From contig JAEPMD010000015.1 in assembly GCA_017644105.1 (NCBI GenBank), positions 1 to 64,000 on the forward strand: 64,000 nt of DNA. The letters are read 5' to 3'. Origin of the DNA: Rhizobiaceae bacterium (GTDB lineage: Bacteria > Pseudomonadota > Alphaproteobacteria > Rhizobiales > Rhizobiaceae). The notes below the pieces were generated by a model. The model was not told the origin of the DNA and ran no database searches. It saw only the letters and a list, made by a program, of their open reading frames with translations. The position numbers and the translations under genes are program-made. Shown here in pieces: positions 27,463-36,413 of this stretch (position 1 is its first letter; each line of letters starts with the position of its first letter).

Positions 27463-28164
27463 TCATCTGTCGCTCGCCGTCCCAGACATCATGAGATCAA
27501 CACCATCAAGGATGGAATAAACGGGTAAATCGGTTACTGATTTGATAGTCGAAATATATGGTGGCAGATTTCCGCATTCGATCAAGATTGCATCGATATT
27601 CGGGTCTCTCTGCAGAAGACCTGAGACCTCAGACGTCACATATTGTTCAATATCATCCGCGTTCAAGATTGTTGATTGCTTTTGCTTCTCTTGCAAAATC
27701 GCATCAGAGAATGCCTTACAATTCTCCATACCAATGATCTCAACCTCATCAACCGCAATACTATCTGAGAAATTGAAGAGCGCGCTTAAATCTGATTTGG
27801 AGGCGGTCAATATAGCGATCTTTTTAGCGCCCAAATCAGTTTTGATTTTCCCATAGAGTGAAAGCGAAGATACCATCACAGGCACATCAACAGCTTGTTC
27901 GATTTTCTCCTGTTCCTTGAACAAAAATCCACAGGTAGAAATGATCGCAGACGCGCCTTGGCTTTCCAACAATTGCGCCGCATTCATGAACTTCTGGCAT
28001 GCTTCCTGAGGTAAAGACTGGTCATTAACAACATCAAGACTGCTTACGCCTTTGACCACTTGGATCAAAACATCCATTGGATAGGTATCAGGATTTCCAG
28101 CATCACCTAATATTCTGGGAAACTGGGTATCCAGCATCAATATGCCAAGCTTATGATTGGTCAT
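27463..28164 (-). CDS. Aspartate/glutamate racemase superfamily protein
   Basis: About 233 residues. IISTCGFLFKEQ and ILIECGNLPPY contain the paired cysteines of the Asp/Glu/hydantoin racemase superfamily, which abstract the alpha proton from either face; LGAKKIAILTASKSDL is the second-domain strand. The long upstream frame overlaps the transporter gene; ATG 28164 comes one base after that gene's stop and fits the family N-terminus (KLGILMLDTQFPRI). It is the last gene of the dadA-like/TRAP operon, so amino acid racemisation linked to D-amino acid oxidation is a reasonable inference. Confidence 0.78.
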   Translation of the reverse strand: MTNHKLGILMLDTQFPRILGDAGNPDTYPMDVLIQVVKGVSSLDVVNDQSLPQEACQKFMNAAQLLESQGASAIISTCGFLFKEQEKIEQAVDVPVMVSSLSLYGKIKTDLGAKKIAILTASKSDLSALFNFSDSIAVDEVEIIGMENCKAFSDAILQEKQKQSTILNADDIEQYVTSEVSGLLQRDPNIDAILIECGNLPPYISTIKSVTDLPVYSILDGVDLMMSGTASDR

Positions 28165-28165
28165 A

Positions 28166-29098
28166 TCAATACCCCTCACCATGCGATTTAAATCCACGCT
28201 TGGCGAATATCGCCGGCGATATATAGATGGGTATTTGCGCAACAGCGATAAAAACACTGAGCAGCGGATTAAACGGCAAGACAGCGAGGTAGATCGAAAC
28301 ATTACGATTGCCAAACATAAAGCCAAGCGCATCGGCTTGATCACTAGGTATCTTTTGTCGCAAAGCCCAGCGCATAAAAACATGACCACCTAAATTTAGC
28401 AAAAGCGCCAACAGCAACAGATAAAGCGCTTGCCACGGTGCCTCGATAATTTGCTCAACCACACCATCAAAAAGCGGAAATAAAAACAAAATCATCGTTA
28501 AAACAGCCACACCTGAAAACACATCCTTATGAGACGCAATTCGATCCTGACCCACCAGACGCTGAATGAGCATTGCTATGACAAATCCACCGATAATCAT
28601 CAATGCAATGTCAAACCCCATCATCCAAAGCGCAACTGATATATCTATTCCAACAATGGCAAAGCAAAGCGGGCCCAATATTGGAACCAATAGCATGCCC
28701 AATAGCGCGACTTGCAAAGTTAATCGCGCATTAAACCCGATCAACATACTCAGACTGATGGACGAACTTAACGGCGGCGCAGCGATAAATACGGTGATCA
28801 GCAAAAGATAATGCTCAGGTATATTTATTAGTGACGACACCCCACGAAGGAGAATAGCAGCGATCAAAGTCCCCGCGATCACAATCAGCAAAGTTTTCGA
28901 AAAATGCTTCGGCTTGAGCAATTCAAGGCTGGCTTTTTGAAAATCAAACTGCGCAAAGCCCACTGCAAGGATTAACGCGACAAGAAATGGCAAAGCTGGC
29001 CGCATGACCGAAGATACTTCCGGCAAGAGCGCAGCAACAAACACCCCGGCAATTAAAAATATGCCGGATCGCTGTCCGATATAGGATAGAAGTCGCAT
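28166..29098 (-). CDS. BASS-type (bile acid:sodium symporter-like) permease
   Basis: A 310-residue membrane protein with about nine to ten hydrophobic segments. VFIAAPPLSSSISLSMLIGFNARLTLQVALLG resembles the conserved crossing region of BASS transporters, and FMFGNRNVSIYLAVLP is typical of the C-terminal half. It may export or import an organic acid; the substrate is unknown. It lies between the TRAP large permease (25-base gap) and the racemase gene, all on one strand. Confidence 0.7.
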   Translation of the reverse strand: MRLLSYIGQRSGIFLIAGVFVAALLPEVSSVMRPALPFLVALILAVGFAQFDFQKASLELLKPKHFSKTLLIVIAGTLIAAILLRGVSSLINIPEHYLLLITVFIAAPPLSSSISLSMLIGFNARLTLQVALLGMLLVPILGPLCFAIVGIDISVALWMMGFDIALMIIGGFVIAMLIQRLVGQDRIASHKDVFSGVAVLTMILFLFPLFDGVVEQIIEAPWQALYLLLLALLLNLGGHVFMRWALRQKIPSDQADALGFMFGNRNVSIYLAVLPFNPLLSVFIAVAQIPIYISPAIFAKRGFKSHGEGY

Positions 29099-29123
29099 CC
29101 TTGTCCTTAAATTAGCTCACCAG

Positions 29124-30434
29124 CTATCCAGGTGTAGCGCGCATATTATCTGGCAGCCACGTGGCCAATTCTGGCCAAGTTACCAAAATAATCACCATCA
29201 ACACCATGAGTAACACCATTGGTATCGCTGTTTTGGCAATATAAGAAATCTCATGTGAGGTCATGCCCTGAAGCACAAATAGATTAAACCCAATTGGTGG
29301 TGTCACCTGCGCCATCTCAACAACGATCACAATGAAAATACCGAACCAGATCACATCAATGCCCGCCTGACGGATCATGGGTTCGACGATGGCCATGGTC
29401 AAAACAACGGATGAAATTCCATCCAAGAACATGCCCAGAATAATGTAAAACACAGTCAACATCGCAATGAGTGCAATTGGCGACAACCCAAGCCCATCAA
29501 TAAATGACGCCAACGCACGGGGAATGCCGGTGAAGCCCATCGCAAGCGACAAGAAGGCCGCACCCATAAGAATGAGCGCGATCATGGCAGATGTCCGTGT
29601 CGCACCCATCAAGCTTTCATAAAAAGTGCTCAAGTTCAGCGATCTTTGTGAGGCGGCCAAGACCAACGCACCAATCACACCAACGGCCGCCGCTTCTGTT
29701 GCAGTGGCCCAGCCGAAATACATAGATCCGATCACTGCAAAGACTAAAACCAATACCGGAATGAGGAACCTACTTTCCCGGAACATATCACCAAGTCCCA
29801 TGGCTTTATCAGCTTCTGGGCGCTCGCTTTTGCGGACAAAATGCCAAGCAACGATGTAGCTCATAAAGAGGCTCGCCAACACAAGACCGGGGATCACACC
29901 GGCAAGGAACAATTTGGAGATCGATTCATTAATCGTCACGCCATATACAATGAGCGTTAGCGATGGCGGGATCATCAAGCCCAAAGTCGCCGCACCCGCC
30001 AGCGTGCCGATAATCATATATTCAGGATAACCCCGACGTCGGAGTTCTGGAATAGACATTTTGCCAACGGTAGTCAGCGTGGCAGCAGATGATCCAGACA
30101 CAGCCGCAAAAATTGTACAGCCCGCAATATTGGTATGCAGCAATCCGCCGGGTAGCAACCTCATCCAAGGCGCAAGCCCGCGGAACATATCCTGCGATAA
30201 TCGCGTGCGATACAAAATTTCACCCATCCAAATAAACAAAGGCAAAGCGGTGAGTGTCCAACTTGAAGCGCCGGTCCAAATGGTAGTGATCATCGCGTCA
30301 CCCGCTGGACGAGACGTAAATAATTCAAGTCCAACCCAGGCAACGCCCATCAGCGCGAGCCCGACCCAAACCGAGCTACCTAAAAGGCCAAACAGGACGA
30401 TCAAAAAGATTATTGTTGCATAAATTTCTGTCAT
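29124..30434 (-). CDS. TRAP transporter large permease, second system (DctM family)
   Basis: A 436-residue permease with 12 or so hydrophobic segments. LTALPLFIWMGEILYRTRL, CTIFAAVSGSSAATLTTVGKMSIPEL, LGLMIPPSLTLIVYG and AQVTPPIGFNLFVLQGM match the DctM family. The start codon overlaps the small permease stop (TGATG). It is distinct in sequence from the permease at 10867-12177, so this is not a recent duplication. Its context with a D-amino-acid-dehydrogenase-like gene suggests an amino acid or related substrate. Confidence 0.92.
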   Translation of the reverse strand: MTEIYATIIFLIVLFGLLGSSVWVGLALMGVAWVGLELFTSRPAGDAMITTIWTGASSWTLTALPLFIWMGEILYRTRLSQDMFRGLAPWMRLLPGGLLHTNIAGCTIFAAVSGSSAATLTTVGKMSIPELRRRGYPEYMIIGTLAGAATLGLMIPPSLTLIVYGVTINESISKLFLAGVIPGLVLASLFMSYIVAWHFVRKSERPEADKAMGLGDMFRESRFLIPVLVLVFAVIGSMYFGWATATEAAAVGVIGALVLAASQRSLNLSTFYESLMGATRTSAMIALILMGAAFLSLAMGFTGIPRALASFIDGLGLSPIALIAMLTVFYIILGMFLDGISSVVLTMAIVEPMIRQAGIDVIWFGIFIVIVVEMAQVTPPIGFNLFVLQGMTSHEISYIAKTAIPMVLLMVLMVIILVTWPELATWLPDNMRATPG

Positions 30435-31144
30435 CAGATCATCTCGCCTTTGATATTGCTTTTATCGAGAACAACGAACCGAATGAGATTGTCCCATAAT
30501 GCGATCGCCAGAAGCGTCGTGCCAATGGACATTGGAATTTGTGGCAGCCATAATGGTGTATAAACCATCTCAGAACTTGTTTGCGACCAAAGGGTGGTCC
30601 ATTGCGTTGGGCTCGTCACAATGGTTTCAAACAGGGTCAACAACCATTGTGGAACGGTGTCCTGCCCTTGGGTTCTATCATTGAGCATTTCTGAAAAGAT
30701 ATTGGCCTTGATGGCGTATCTGGCAAAATAGGTGGCGATAAGTGCGGCGACAAAGAGTGCGAAAATATCGACCCATCTCTTGGTAAAATTATTAAGATTC
30801 AAAAGGATAGAAACCCGAATGTGTGCGCCGCGGTTGAGCGCATGTGCCAGCGCAAAAAAGGACGTGGCTGCCATGGCATAGCCGGCAAATTCAGTGGATC
30901 CGTGGAAGGTAACGCCCGTCCATCTCGCAATCATTTGCGCCACGATGAGCAGCAAAATAATCACCATGAAAATGGCAGCGATGATGCCGCTTGTTGTGTA
31001 TATCACATTGAGAACCCGCCAAATCGGCGCCAAGAATTTTTGCGCTTTATCTTTCAAATACCAACAAGCAATGGTCAAAATCGTTGGCAAAACAAATAGC
31101 CAAAACCAAAGCGGCAAACCAATAAATGGTTTCCAATCCATCAT
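30434..31144 (-). CDS. TRAP transporter small permease, second system (DctQ family)
   Basis: A 236-residue DctQ-like protein with an additional N-terminal hydrophobic segment (FWLFVLPTILTIACWYL) before the usual four: GIIAAIFMVIILLLIVAQMI, AMAATSFFALAHAL, IFALFVAALIATYFARYA and IPMSIGTTLLAIALW. GAHIRVSILL is the conserved loop motif (GxHIxV). It is separated from the binding-protein gene by a strong hairpin. Confidence 0.88.
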   Translation of the reverse strand: MMDWKPFIGLPLWFWLFVLPTILTIACWYLKDKAQKFLAPIWRVLNVIYTTSGIIAAIFMVIILLLIVAQMIARWTGVTFHGSTEFAGYAMAATSFFALAHALNRGAHIRVSILLNLNNFTKRWVDIFALFVAALIATYFARYAIKANIFSEMLNDRTQGQDTVPQWLLTLFETIVTSPTQWTTLWSQTSSEMVYTPLWLPQIPMSIGTTLLAIALWDNLIRFVVLDKSNIKGEMI

Positions 31145-31162
31145 CTTCCCCTCAACAATAAA

Positions 31163-31187
31163 CAGGCCCTTCGCAAGGAAGGGCCTG
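31163..31187 (-). terminator. Intercistronic hairpin after the TRAP binding-protein gene
   Basis: A 10-bp perfect stem, CAGGCCCTTC and GAAGGGCCTG with loop GCAAG, immediately after the dctP-like stop and before the small permease. With no long T-run it is probably a 3' stabiliser or partial terminator that keeps binding protein expression above that of the permeases. Confidence 0.6.
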
Positions 31188-31194
31188 GATAGTA

Positions 31195-32172
31195 TTACTT
31201 CATAGCTTTGTAAGCGTCGAGAATTTCTTGACCGTCGCTGCCAGCTGTTTCAAGCCATGCAGCTGTCATTTTCTCGCCAATTGCCTGAAGCTCAGCCAAG
31301 AATTCAGGGCCTGCATCTTCAACTTTCATACCATTGGCTTCCAGTTGCTCAAAATACCAGTCTGCAAGTTCAGCCGATTTTGCAGCACAGGCTGCGCCTG
31401 TTTCGTCAGCAGCTTTTTGAATGCCAGCTTTTACATCATCTGCCAAACCATCCCAAACGCCTTTATTGACGATGACGGAATTGCGCGGCAACCAGGCGTT
31501 CACTTTGTAGTAATGTGTCAAATGCTCCCAAACCTTACGGTCATAACCCGTTGAGCCAGATGAAATAAACGCTTCAGCCACACCTGTTGCCAATGCTTGG
31601 CTCAATTCAGCGGCTTCCACTTGCACCGGCACCATGCCAAGTTCTTCAGCGAAAGTTGCTGTGGCAGTGTTGTATGAGCGGAATTTAATGCCTTGCGTAT
31701 CTTTTGATGATCCCACTTCTTTTTTGAAGTAGAAACCCTGACCCGGCCATGGGCATGTGTAAAGCGACACAAGATTGAGTGCTTCAAGCTGGGCATTTAC
31801 TTTAGGTGCTGCCGCTTTCCAAAGCATGTCATTTTCTTCGTATGTTGTCGCTAGGAACGGCACATTGTCCCATGCAAGCAATGGTGCTTCATTGGCATGC
31901 GCAGACATAAAGCGCTCACCGATTGGTGCTTGTCCTGTTTGAACAGCGCGCTTGATCTCACCACCTTTAAAGAGTGAACCGCCTGGATGCACAGTAATTT
32001 CAATCGCACCATTGGTGTATTCTTTAACTTTGTCAGCAAATACAACACCCATTTCAGAGTGGTAGTTTGTTGCTGCATAGGCCATCGGCATATCCCATTT
32101 TTCTGCCGATGCCGCACTGCTTAGCGCAAGCGCCGCAGCACCAGTTGCCAATGCTAGTTTCATATTTTTCAT
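31195..32172 (-). CDS. TRAP periplasmic substrate-binding protein, second system (DctP family)
   Basis: A 325-residue exported protein; signal peptide about residues 1-23 (LALATGAAALALSSAASAE). Family features: VHPGGSLFKGGEIKRAVQTGQAPIG, GIKFRSYNTATATFAEELGMVPVQVEAAELSQALATGVAEAFISSG, and VIVNKGVWDGLADDVKAGIQKA, including the arginine (KFRSY) that holds the ligand carboxylate. It starts in an ATGA overlap with the flavoenzyme gene, so uptake and oxidation are coupled. Confidence 0.92.
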   Translation of the reverse strand: MKNMKLALATGAAALALSSAASAEKWDMPMAYAATNYHSEMGVVFADKVKEYTNGAIEITVHPGGSLFKGGEIKRAVQTGQAPIGERFMSAHANEAPLLAWDNVPFLATTYEENDMLWKAAAPKVNAQLEALNLVSLYTCPWPGQGFYFKKEVGSSKDTQGIKFRSYNTATATFAEELGMVPVQVEAAELSQALATGVAEAFISSGSTGYDRKVWEHLTHYYKVNAWLPRNSVIVNKGVWDGLADDVKAGIQKAADETGAACAAKSAELADWYFEQLEANGMKVEDAGPEFLAELQAIGEKMTAAWLETAGSDGQEILDAYKAMK

Positions 32173-33440
32173 CTTCTTACTCCCGTTCTTTGTTGTCGAT
32201 CTGCTGCAAAAGCAGAAAGATCAGTGTTGATTGGTTGATTTGATGCAAGCCTTGCCAGCCACTGACCTGTTTTGGGCCCTGCCGACAAGCCTATATGCTG
32301 ATGCCCATATCCCAAAATGATATTTTTAACCTCGGGACTAATGCCGATCACCGGAAGTGAATCGACCGTTGATGGACGGTGTCCCATCCATTCTTCAATC
32401 CGGTCATATTTTAGATCCGGAAACAATTTGGCCATTTGTTTTTTCAAAAGCTCGAGCGGTGCTTTTGATTCTTTGTTTTTAAGGCCTCCAAATTCGACAA
32501 CGCCCGCGCATCGCATACGGCCATCCATCGAATTCACGACAAATTTTCCACTCGCGACCATGATAGGCGATTTTAAAGTAATCGAAGGATTATAATATTC
32601 CACATGATAGCCGCGCTCGGACTCCATTGGCACAGAAATTCCAAGAATCTCATTCCATTGAGATGTCCAAACACCTGTGGTCATGATGTATTTATCAGCT
32701 TTCAACGGCCCATCACTTGTTATGATATGCTCGCAATGATCGCCGTCAATTTCAAAGCCGGTAATGGTCGCTTGGGAAATTGTTCCACCATTTTTCTCAA
32801 ATTCAGAGGCAAGTGCTTTGACATATGCGCCCGGATCCGAGATGCGGCCATGATTTGCGCATTGAACGCCATAACCAAATCGCCCGGCTAGGTTTTCGTC
32901 ATATTCAGCTATTTGTTCTGCACTTCTAACTTTATACGAATAGCCTCTATTCTTGCGGATCTTCCAAACGTATTTTTCAGCGTGAAATGCATCTTCATCA
33001 TCATAGCCAAACCAATAATCTTCAGTGCCGATATATTTTTTTGCTTCACTATCACCAGCCACAGCCAAATGCTGTTCAGGGCAATCATGCAAAAGCTCTT
33101 GCAAGGCTTGTGAAATGTGATTGACGGAACTGTCATTGGCATTGTTGAGATAACGTCTCAGAAAAGGCAACATTTTGGGAAGGTAAGACCATTTGACAAA
33201 CAAAGGTTGATTGGGATCAAACAGCATCCCCGGTGCTTTTTTTAAAATGCCCGGCGTCGGAACCGGCACAACAGCAATCGATGCCAATATCCCGGCATTG
33301 CCGTGAGAAGTTCCCGCGCCTGGTCCTTCTCGGTCAACAAGCGTAACCTTATTTCCAAGGCGTTGCAGCCATATTGCGGTTGAAACACCGACGATCCCCG
33401 CGCCAACAACAATGACACTTTGTTGATTTTTTGTACTCAC
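32169..33440 (-). CDS. FAD-dependent D-amino acid dehydrogenase-like oxidoreductase (DadA family)
   Basis: A 423-residue DAO-superfamily flavoprotein. VIVVGAGIVGVSTAIWLQRLGNKVTLVDREGPGAGTSHGNAG (residues 9-50) is the DadA-like FAD motif, followed by a substrate domain and a C-terminal RIEEWMGHRPSTVDSLPVIG, the classic DadA end with GYGHQHIGLSAGPKTG. It oxidatively deaminates D-amino acids and passes electrons to the respiratory chain; which amino acid is unknown. It is the first gene of the operon with a TRAP importer, a BASS-type permease and a racemase, and divergent from a LysR gene. Confidence 0.85.
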   Translation of the reverse strand: MSTKNQQSVIVVGAGIVGVSTAIWLQRLGNKVTLVDREGPGAGTSHGNAGILASIAVVPVPTPGILKKAPGMLFDPNQPLFVKWSYLPKMLPFLRRYLNNANDSSVNHISQALQELLHDCPEQHLAVAGDSEAKKYIGTEDYWFGYDDEDAFHAEKYVWKIRKNRGYSYKVRSAEQIAEYDENLAGRFGYGVQCANHGRISDPGAYVKALASEFEKNGGTISQATITGFEIDGDHCEHIITSDGPLKADKYIMTTGVWTSQWNEILGISVPMESERGYHVEYYNPSITLKSPIMVASGKFVVNSMDGRMRCAGVVEFGGLKNKESKAPLELLKKQMAKLFPDLKYDRIEEWMGHRPSTVDSLPVIGISPEVKNIILGYGHQHIGLSAGPKTGQWLARLASNQPINTDLSAFAADRQQRTGVRR

Positions 33441-33496
33441 CCGAATTCTCCTGAAGTGAGTTTGACTTGACTGAGGTATAATTACAAATACTATTA

Positions 33497-33517
33497 TTTT
33501 ATGGAAGCATCATAAAA
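33497..33517. promoter_or_regulatory. Inverted repeat TTTTATG / CATAAAA before LysR gene
   Basis: Perfect 7-base arms (33497-33503, 33511-33517) with a 7-base spacer, in the 86-base divergent region between the dadA-like and LysR genes, 10 bases before the LysR start. A plausible LysR box and autoregulatory site. Confidence 0.45.
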
Positions 33518-33526
33518 AGTGATATA

Positions 33527-34423
33527 ATGATATTCAGACAGTTACAGGCATTTCATGCAGTTGTAGAAAAAGGCACAGTTACAGCGGCCGCGCAAAGCCT
33601 GGGAATTTCCCAGCCAGCGATCAGTAACTTGTTGGCAAAACTTCAGGCAAAAACCAATCTGGAACTATTTAAAAAAGACCGCGGTCGATTGGTCGCAACG
33701 CCAGAAGCCAGCATCTTATTCAGCGAAATCGATACGGTTGTGCGCGGGCTAGGCCGCGTAGATCATCTCATATCAAACCTACAAAATGAACGCGTGGGCT
33801 CGCTGCAAATTGCTTGTACGCATGCTGTATCATTCGGGTTTATGACGGGTCTGGTATCCGAATTCGTCCGCGACTACCCAAATATCGATGTGCTTTATCA
33901 AACAAGATATTCTCATAACATTCAGGAATGGGTGGAATCAGGACTGGTTGAAATCGGTGTATCAGAGACCCCTGTATTAAAGGAAAACCTTGTCAGCTAC
34001 CCACTGCGATTTATCTGTCAGTTGGCAATTCCCGAGAATTCGCCACTTGTCGAACTCGATGAGATAACCGCTGCAGATCTCGATAATGTGCCGTTTATTG
34101 AAATGGGTGCTGATCATATCACCAGCCATAGAATTCGGCAGTTGTTTTTAGATTCAAACGCACGTCTTCGGATTAAGTGCCAATCTCACTTATTCAGATC
34201 GCTTCTGGAATTTGTCAAAACAGGATTGGGTGTTGCCCTCATTGATCCCTTCACTCTGGCAAACGATGATGGAAAAGGATATGTGGTGCGCCCGTTCACG
34301 CCTTCGATCTATTTCGACATGGCGATTATCCATCACAAATCACGTCCTGTATCCGCGCTGGGTCTTAAATTCATTGAACAGGTCAAAGCCCATATGTCAG
34401 TCTATAGCGTACCAATTACGTAA
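33527..34423 (+). CDS. LysR-family transcriptional regulator
   Basis: A 298-residue LysR protein. Residues 1-60 carry the HTH (FRQLQAFHAVVEKGTVTAAAQSLGISQPAISNLLAKLQ); the effector domain follows from about residue 90 (VGSLQIACTHAVSFGFM). Divergent transcription from the D-amino-acid/TRAP operon makes it the likely regulator of that operon. The sulfatase gene follows on the same strand after about 105 bases. Confidence 0.9.
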   Translation: MIFRQLQAFHAVVEKGTVTAAAQSLGISQPAISNLLAKLQAKTNLELFKKDRGRLVATPEASILFSEIDTVVRGLGRVDHLISNLQNERVGSLQIACTHAVSFGFMTGLVSEFVRDYPNIDVLYQTRYSHNIQEWVESGLVEIGVSETPVLKENLVSYPLRFICQLAIPENSPLVELDEITAADLDNVPFIEMGADHITSHRIRQLFLDSNARLRIKCQSHLFRSLLEFVKTGLGVALIDPFTLANDDGKGYVVRPFTPSIYFDMAIIHHKSRPVSALGLKFIEQVKAHMSVYSVPIT

Positions 34424-34470
34424 ATTGCGTCATCAATCCATCAGATCTCTACCAACGATAGATGGATAAG

Positions 34471-34517
34471 CGCGGGTTTCACAAACAGTTTGGTTGACGG
34501 ATCAGGATGATCCCGCG
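34471..34517. repeat. Leader repeats before the sulfatase gene
   Basis: CGCGGG at 34471-34476 pairs with CCCGCG at 34512-34517, and an inner 15-base dyad GGATCAGGATGATCC lies at 34499-34513. ATAGATGG occurs on both sides (34458-34465 and 34518-34525). This could be a leader hairpin or an operator, and it sits just before a weak ribosome site. Confidence 0.35.
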
Positions 34518-34528
34518 ATAGATGGGTC

Positions 34529-36124
34529 ATGACGCAAACAAAACAGCCCAATATCGTGATGATCCTTGCAGATCATGTCGCCTATGCCGGACATTATGGC
34601 AGCGATCGATATGATTATACCTGGCCGAATTTGGAACAGATTGCTAGGGATGGAGTAAAGTTCAACAAGGCCTATGCCATCACGCCTGTTTGCACACCAT
34701 CTCGCGCAAGTTTTCTCACCGGCAAGCGACCCGATAAACACGGCATGCGTTGGAATAGTGAATACCCCATTCCTTATAATAGAACTGAATTCAGAGACGA
34801 TGAGCGATTATATAACGCGTATCTCACTGAGGCGGGTTACGACAATTATTACTACGGAAAATGGCATTGCGGCATTGATAAAACGGCAGAAGATTATGGC
34901 CTCAACGGCTGGAGCCTGCCCGAATATGGCAATTTATATGCATCAGAGCGCTACAAAGAATATTTAGCCGAAATCGATCAACCGCAACCCGTTTGCCGAA
35001 TTGATCATCATCTTTTGCGCCCAGAATTGGATGGCACTGAAGTTTTAATGAACCCAGATGAGCCATGGGATTTTATGGATGGCGCGGGCGTTCTGTTAGG
35101 TTCAGCCGAAGTTCAAGAGCAATTCTTTATCGCCAATCTTGCGATTGAACAACTTCGGAAGCTAGCGCAGCGAAAAGGTGACAAACCATTTTCAATGGTG
35201 ATCAGCATGTGGGGGCCTCACCATCCCTATTATCCAAGCGAAGAGTTTGCCAATCTCATCAACCCCGATGACATTCCCAAATATCCAAGTTTTGACGAAA
35301 ATCTTGATAGCAAAGCCTGGCGATATCGTATCCAACGAGATCTGCGCTGCCAGCATCGAGCCTTTGAGCGCTGGCCAGATTGGAAAATCTGGCAAACCGT
35401 GATGGCTCGTTGTTATGCAGCTGGCCTACAAACCGACGCGGCGATTGGCAGAATTAGCGATGCGCTTGAAGCAGCCGGATTAGCGGATGAAACCCTCCTT
35501 ATCGTGACCGCCGACCACGGCGATGGCATTGCCGCCCATGGGGCTGGCTGGGACAAATATTCGTCCTTTACGGAGGAAGTTGGCCGTATTCCGCTGGTCA
35601 TGCGCTGGCCGGCGGGATTTTCGAAAAACACTGAGATTGCCTCTCCCGTTAATTTGTTGGATGTGACAGCAACCATGCTGGATGCTGCAGGCGCAACATC
35701 GCAATTCGATCACGCGCTTAAGCCTGATGGTGAGAGCCTGTTACCCATGATTAATGACGGCAAACAACGAGATCATATGATCTGCGATCATTTCGGTCAC
35801 TCAGGTGATATTTTATTCCAGAAAATTCTTTATCTGGATGACTGGAAATACACATCCGTATGGGGTGATGATGATGAGCTATATAATCTGGAAGACGATC
35901 CTCATGAGCTCAACAATTTAGTTGATGAAGAGACACAAAGAAATCGCGCTACAAAGATGCGAGAGATCATCTTAGATCACCTCACACAACGACGCGACGA
36001 ACGAAGCAAATGGCACAAAGCGGAATTTTGGGAGGACGGAATTGTGTTTTCCTCACCAGAATGGCCGCGCGAAGAAACATTGCAAGTCTATAAGCTAAAG
36101 GTTCAACTGGGTTTGCCAACGTGA
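34529..36124 (+). CDS. Formylglycine-dependent sulfatase family hydrolase
   Basis: A 531-residue alkaline-phosphatase-superfamily enzyme. PVCTPSRASFLTGKRP contains the C-x-P-S-R sulfatase signature, so Cys55 should be converted to formylglycine by a separate activating enzyme, which is not in this window. Metal and active-site segments: NIVMILADH (residue 8 onward), YYYGKWHCGI, WGPHHPY, TVDHGDG-like VTADHGDGIAAHG. No signal peptide is evident, so it is probably cytoplasmic. The substrate (sulfate or phosphonate ester) is not determinable. The start has only a weak ribosome site. Confidence 0.87.
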   Translation: MTQTKQPNIVMILADHVAYAGHYGSDRYDYTWPNLEQIARDGVKFNKAYAITPVCTPSRASFLTGKRPDKHGMRWNSEYPIPYNRTEFRDDERLYNAYLTEAGYDNYYYGKWHCGIDKTAEDYGLNGWSLPEYGNLYASERYKEYLAEIDQPQPVCRIDHHLLRPELDGTEVLMNPDEPWDFMDGAGVLLGSAEVQEQFFIANLAIEQLRKLAQRKGDKPFSMVISMWGPHHPYYPSEEFANLINPDDIPKYPSFDENLDSKAWRYRIQRDLRCQHRAFERWPDWKIWQTVMARCYAAGLQTDAAIGRISDALEAAGLADETLLIVTADHGDGIAAHGAGWDKYSSFTEEVGRIPLVMRWPAGFSKNTEIASPVNLLDVTATMLDAAGATSQFDHALKPDGESLLPMINDGKQRDHMICDHFGHSGDILFQKILYLDDWKYTSVWGDDDELYNLEDDPHELNNLVDEETQRNRATKMREIILDHLTQRRDERSKWHKAEFWEDGIVFSSPEWPREETLQVYKLKVQLGLPT

Positions 36125-36132
36125 GGGTAAAC

Positions 36133-36303
36133 TTATCGAAACGCACGTGTTTTCGCAGGTGCCAGCAAAGAATATAAAAGCCCGATTGGCCCGAAAACCA
36201 CGCCCAAGACCGAATGTAATTTAACGTTCAAATTCTTGCGCTCGGCAATTTGAGAACTCAAAATGCCACACGCCAATGAAACAACTAACGCAATCACCAA
36301 CAT
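36133..36303 (-). CDS. Small hydrophobic protein, 56 residues
   Basis: A complete short frame, ATG at 36303 to TAA at 36133, with GGGAGAG upstream as ribosome site. The translation starts MLVIALVVSLACGILSSQIAERK (one hydrophobic helix, possibly a signal or lipoprotein-like segment with Cys12), then a charged segment, then LGVVFGPIGLLYSLLAP (a second hydrophobic helix), ending in a basic tail. It looks like a two-helix membrane protein. I do not recognise a family. It is convergent with the sulfatase gene. Confidence 0.6.
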   Translation of the reverse strand: MLVIALVVSLACGILSSQIAERKNLNVKLHSVLGVVFGPIGLLYSLLAPAKTRAFR

Positions 36304-36413
36304 AAATCTCTCCCACTCAAAATCTCACTTTATATGTGGGGGTGAACCTTCCCAATTTCAATCGACCTACAGTCCGTTAAGTATTAATTCTAAACTTATT
36401 TCAAAAAAGGCTC

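Noticed and set aside
10867-32172. The two TRAP systems as a recent duplication
   Set aside because: The three subunits differ clearly in sequence between the systems, and the second has an additional helix in the small permease, so they are separate family members.
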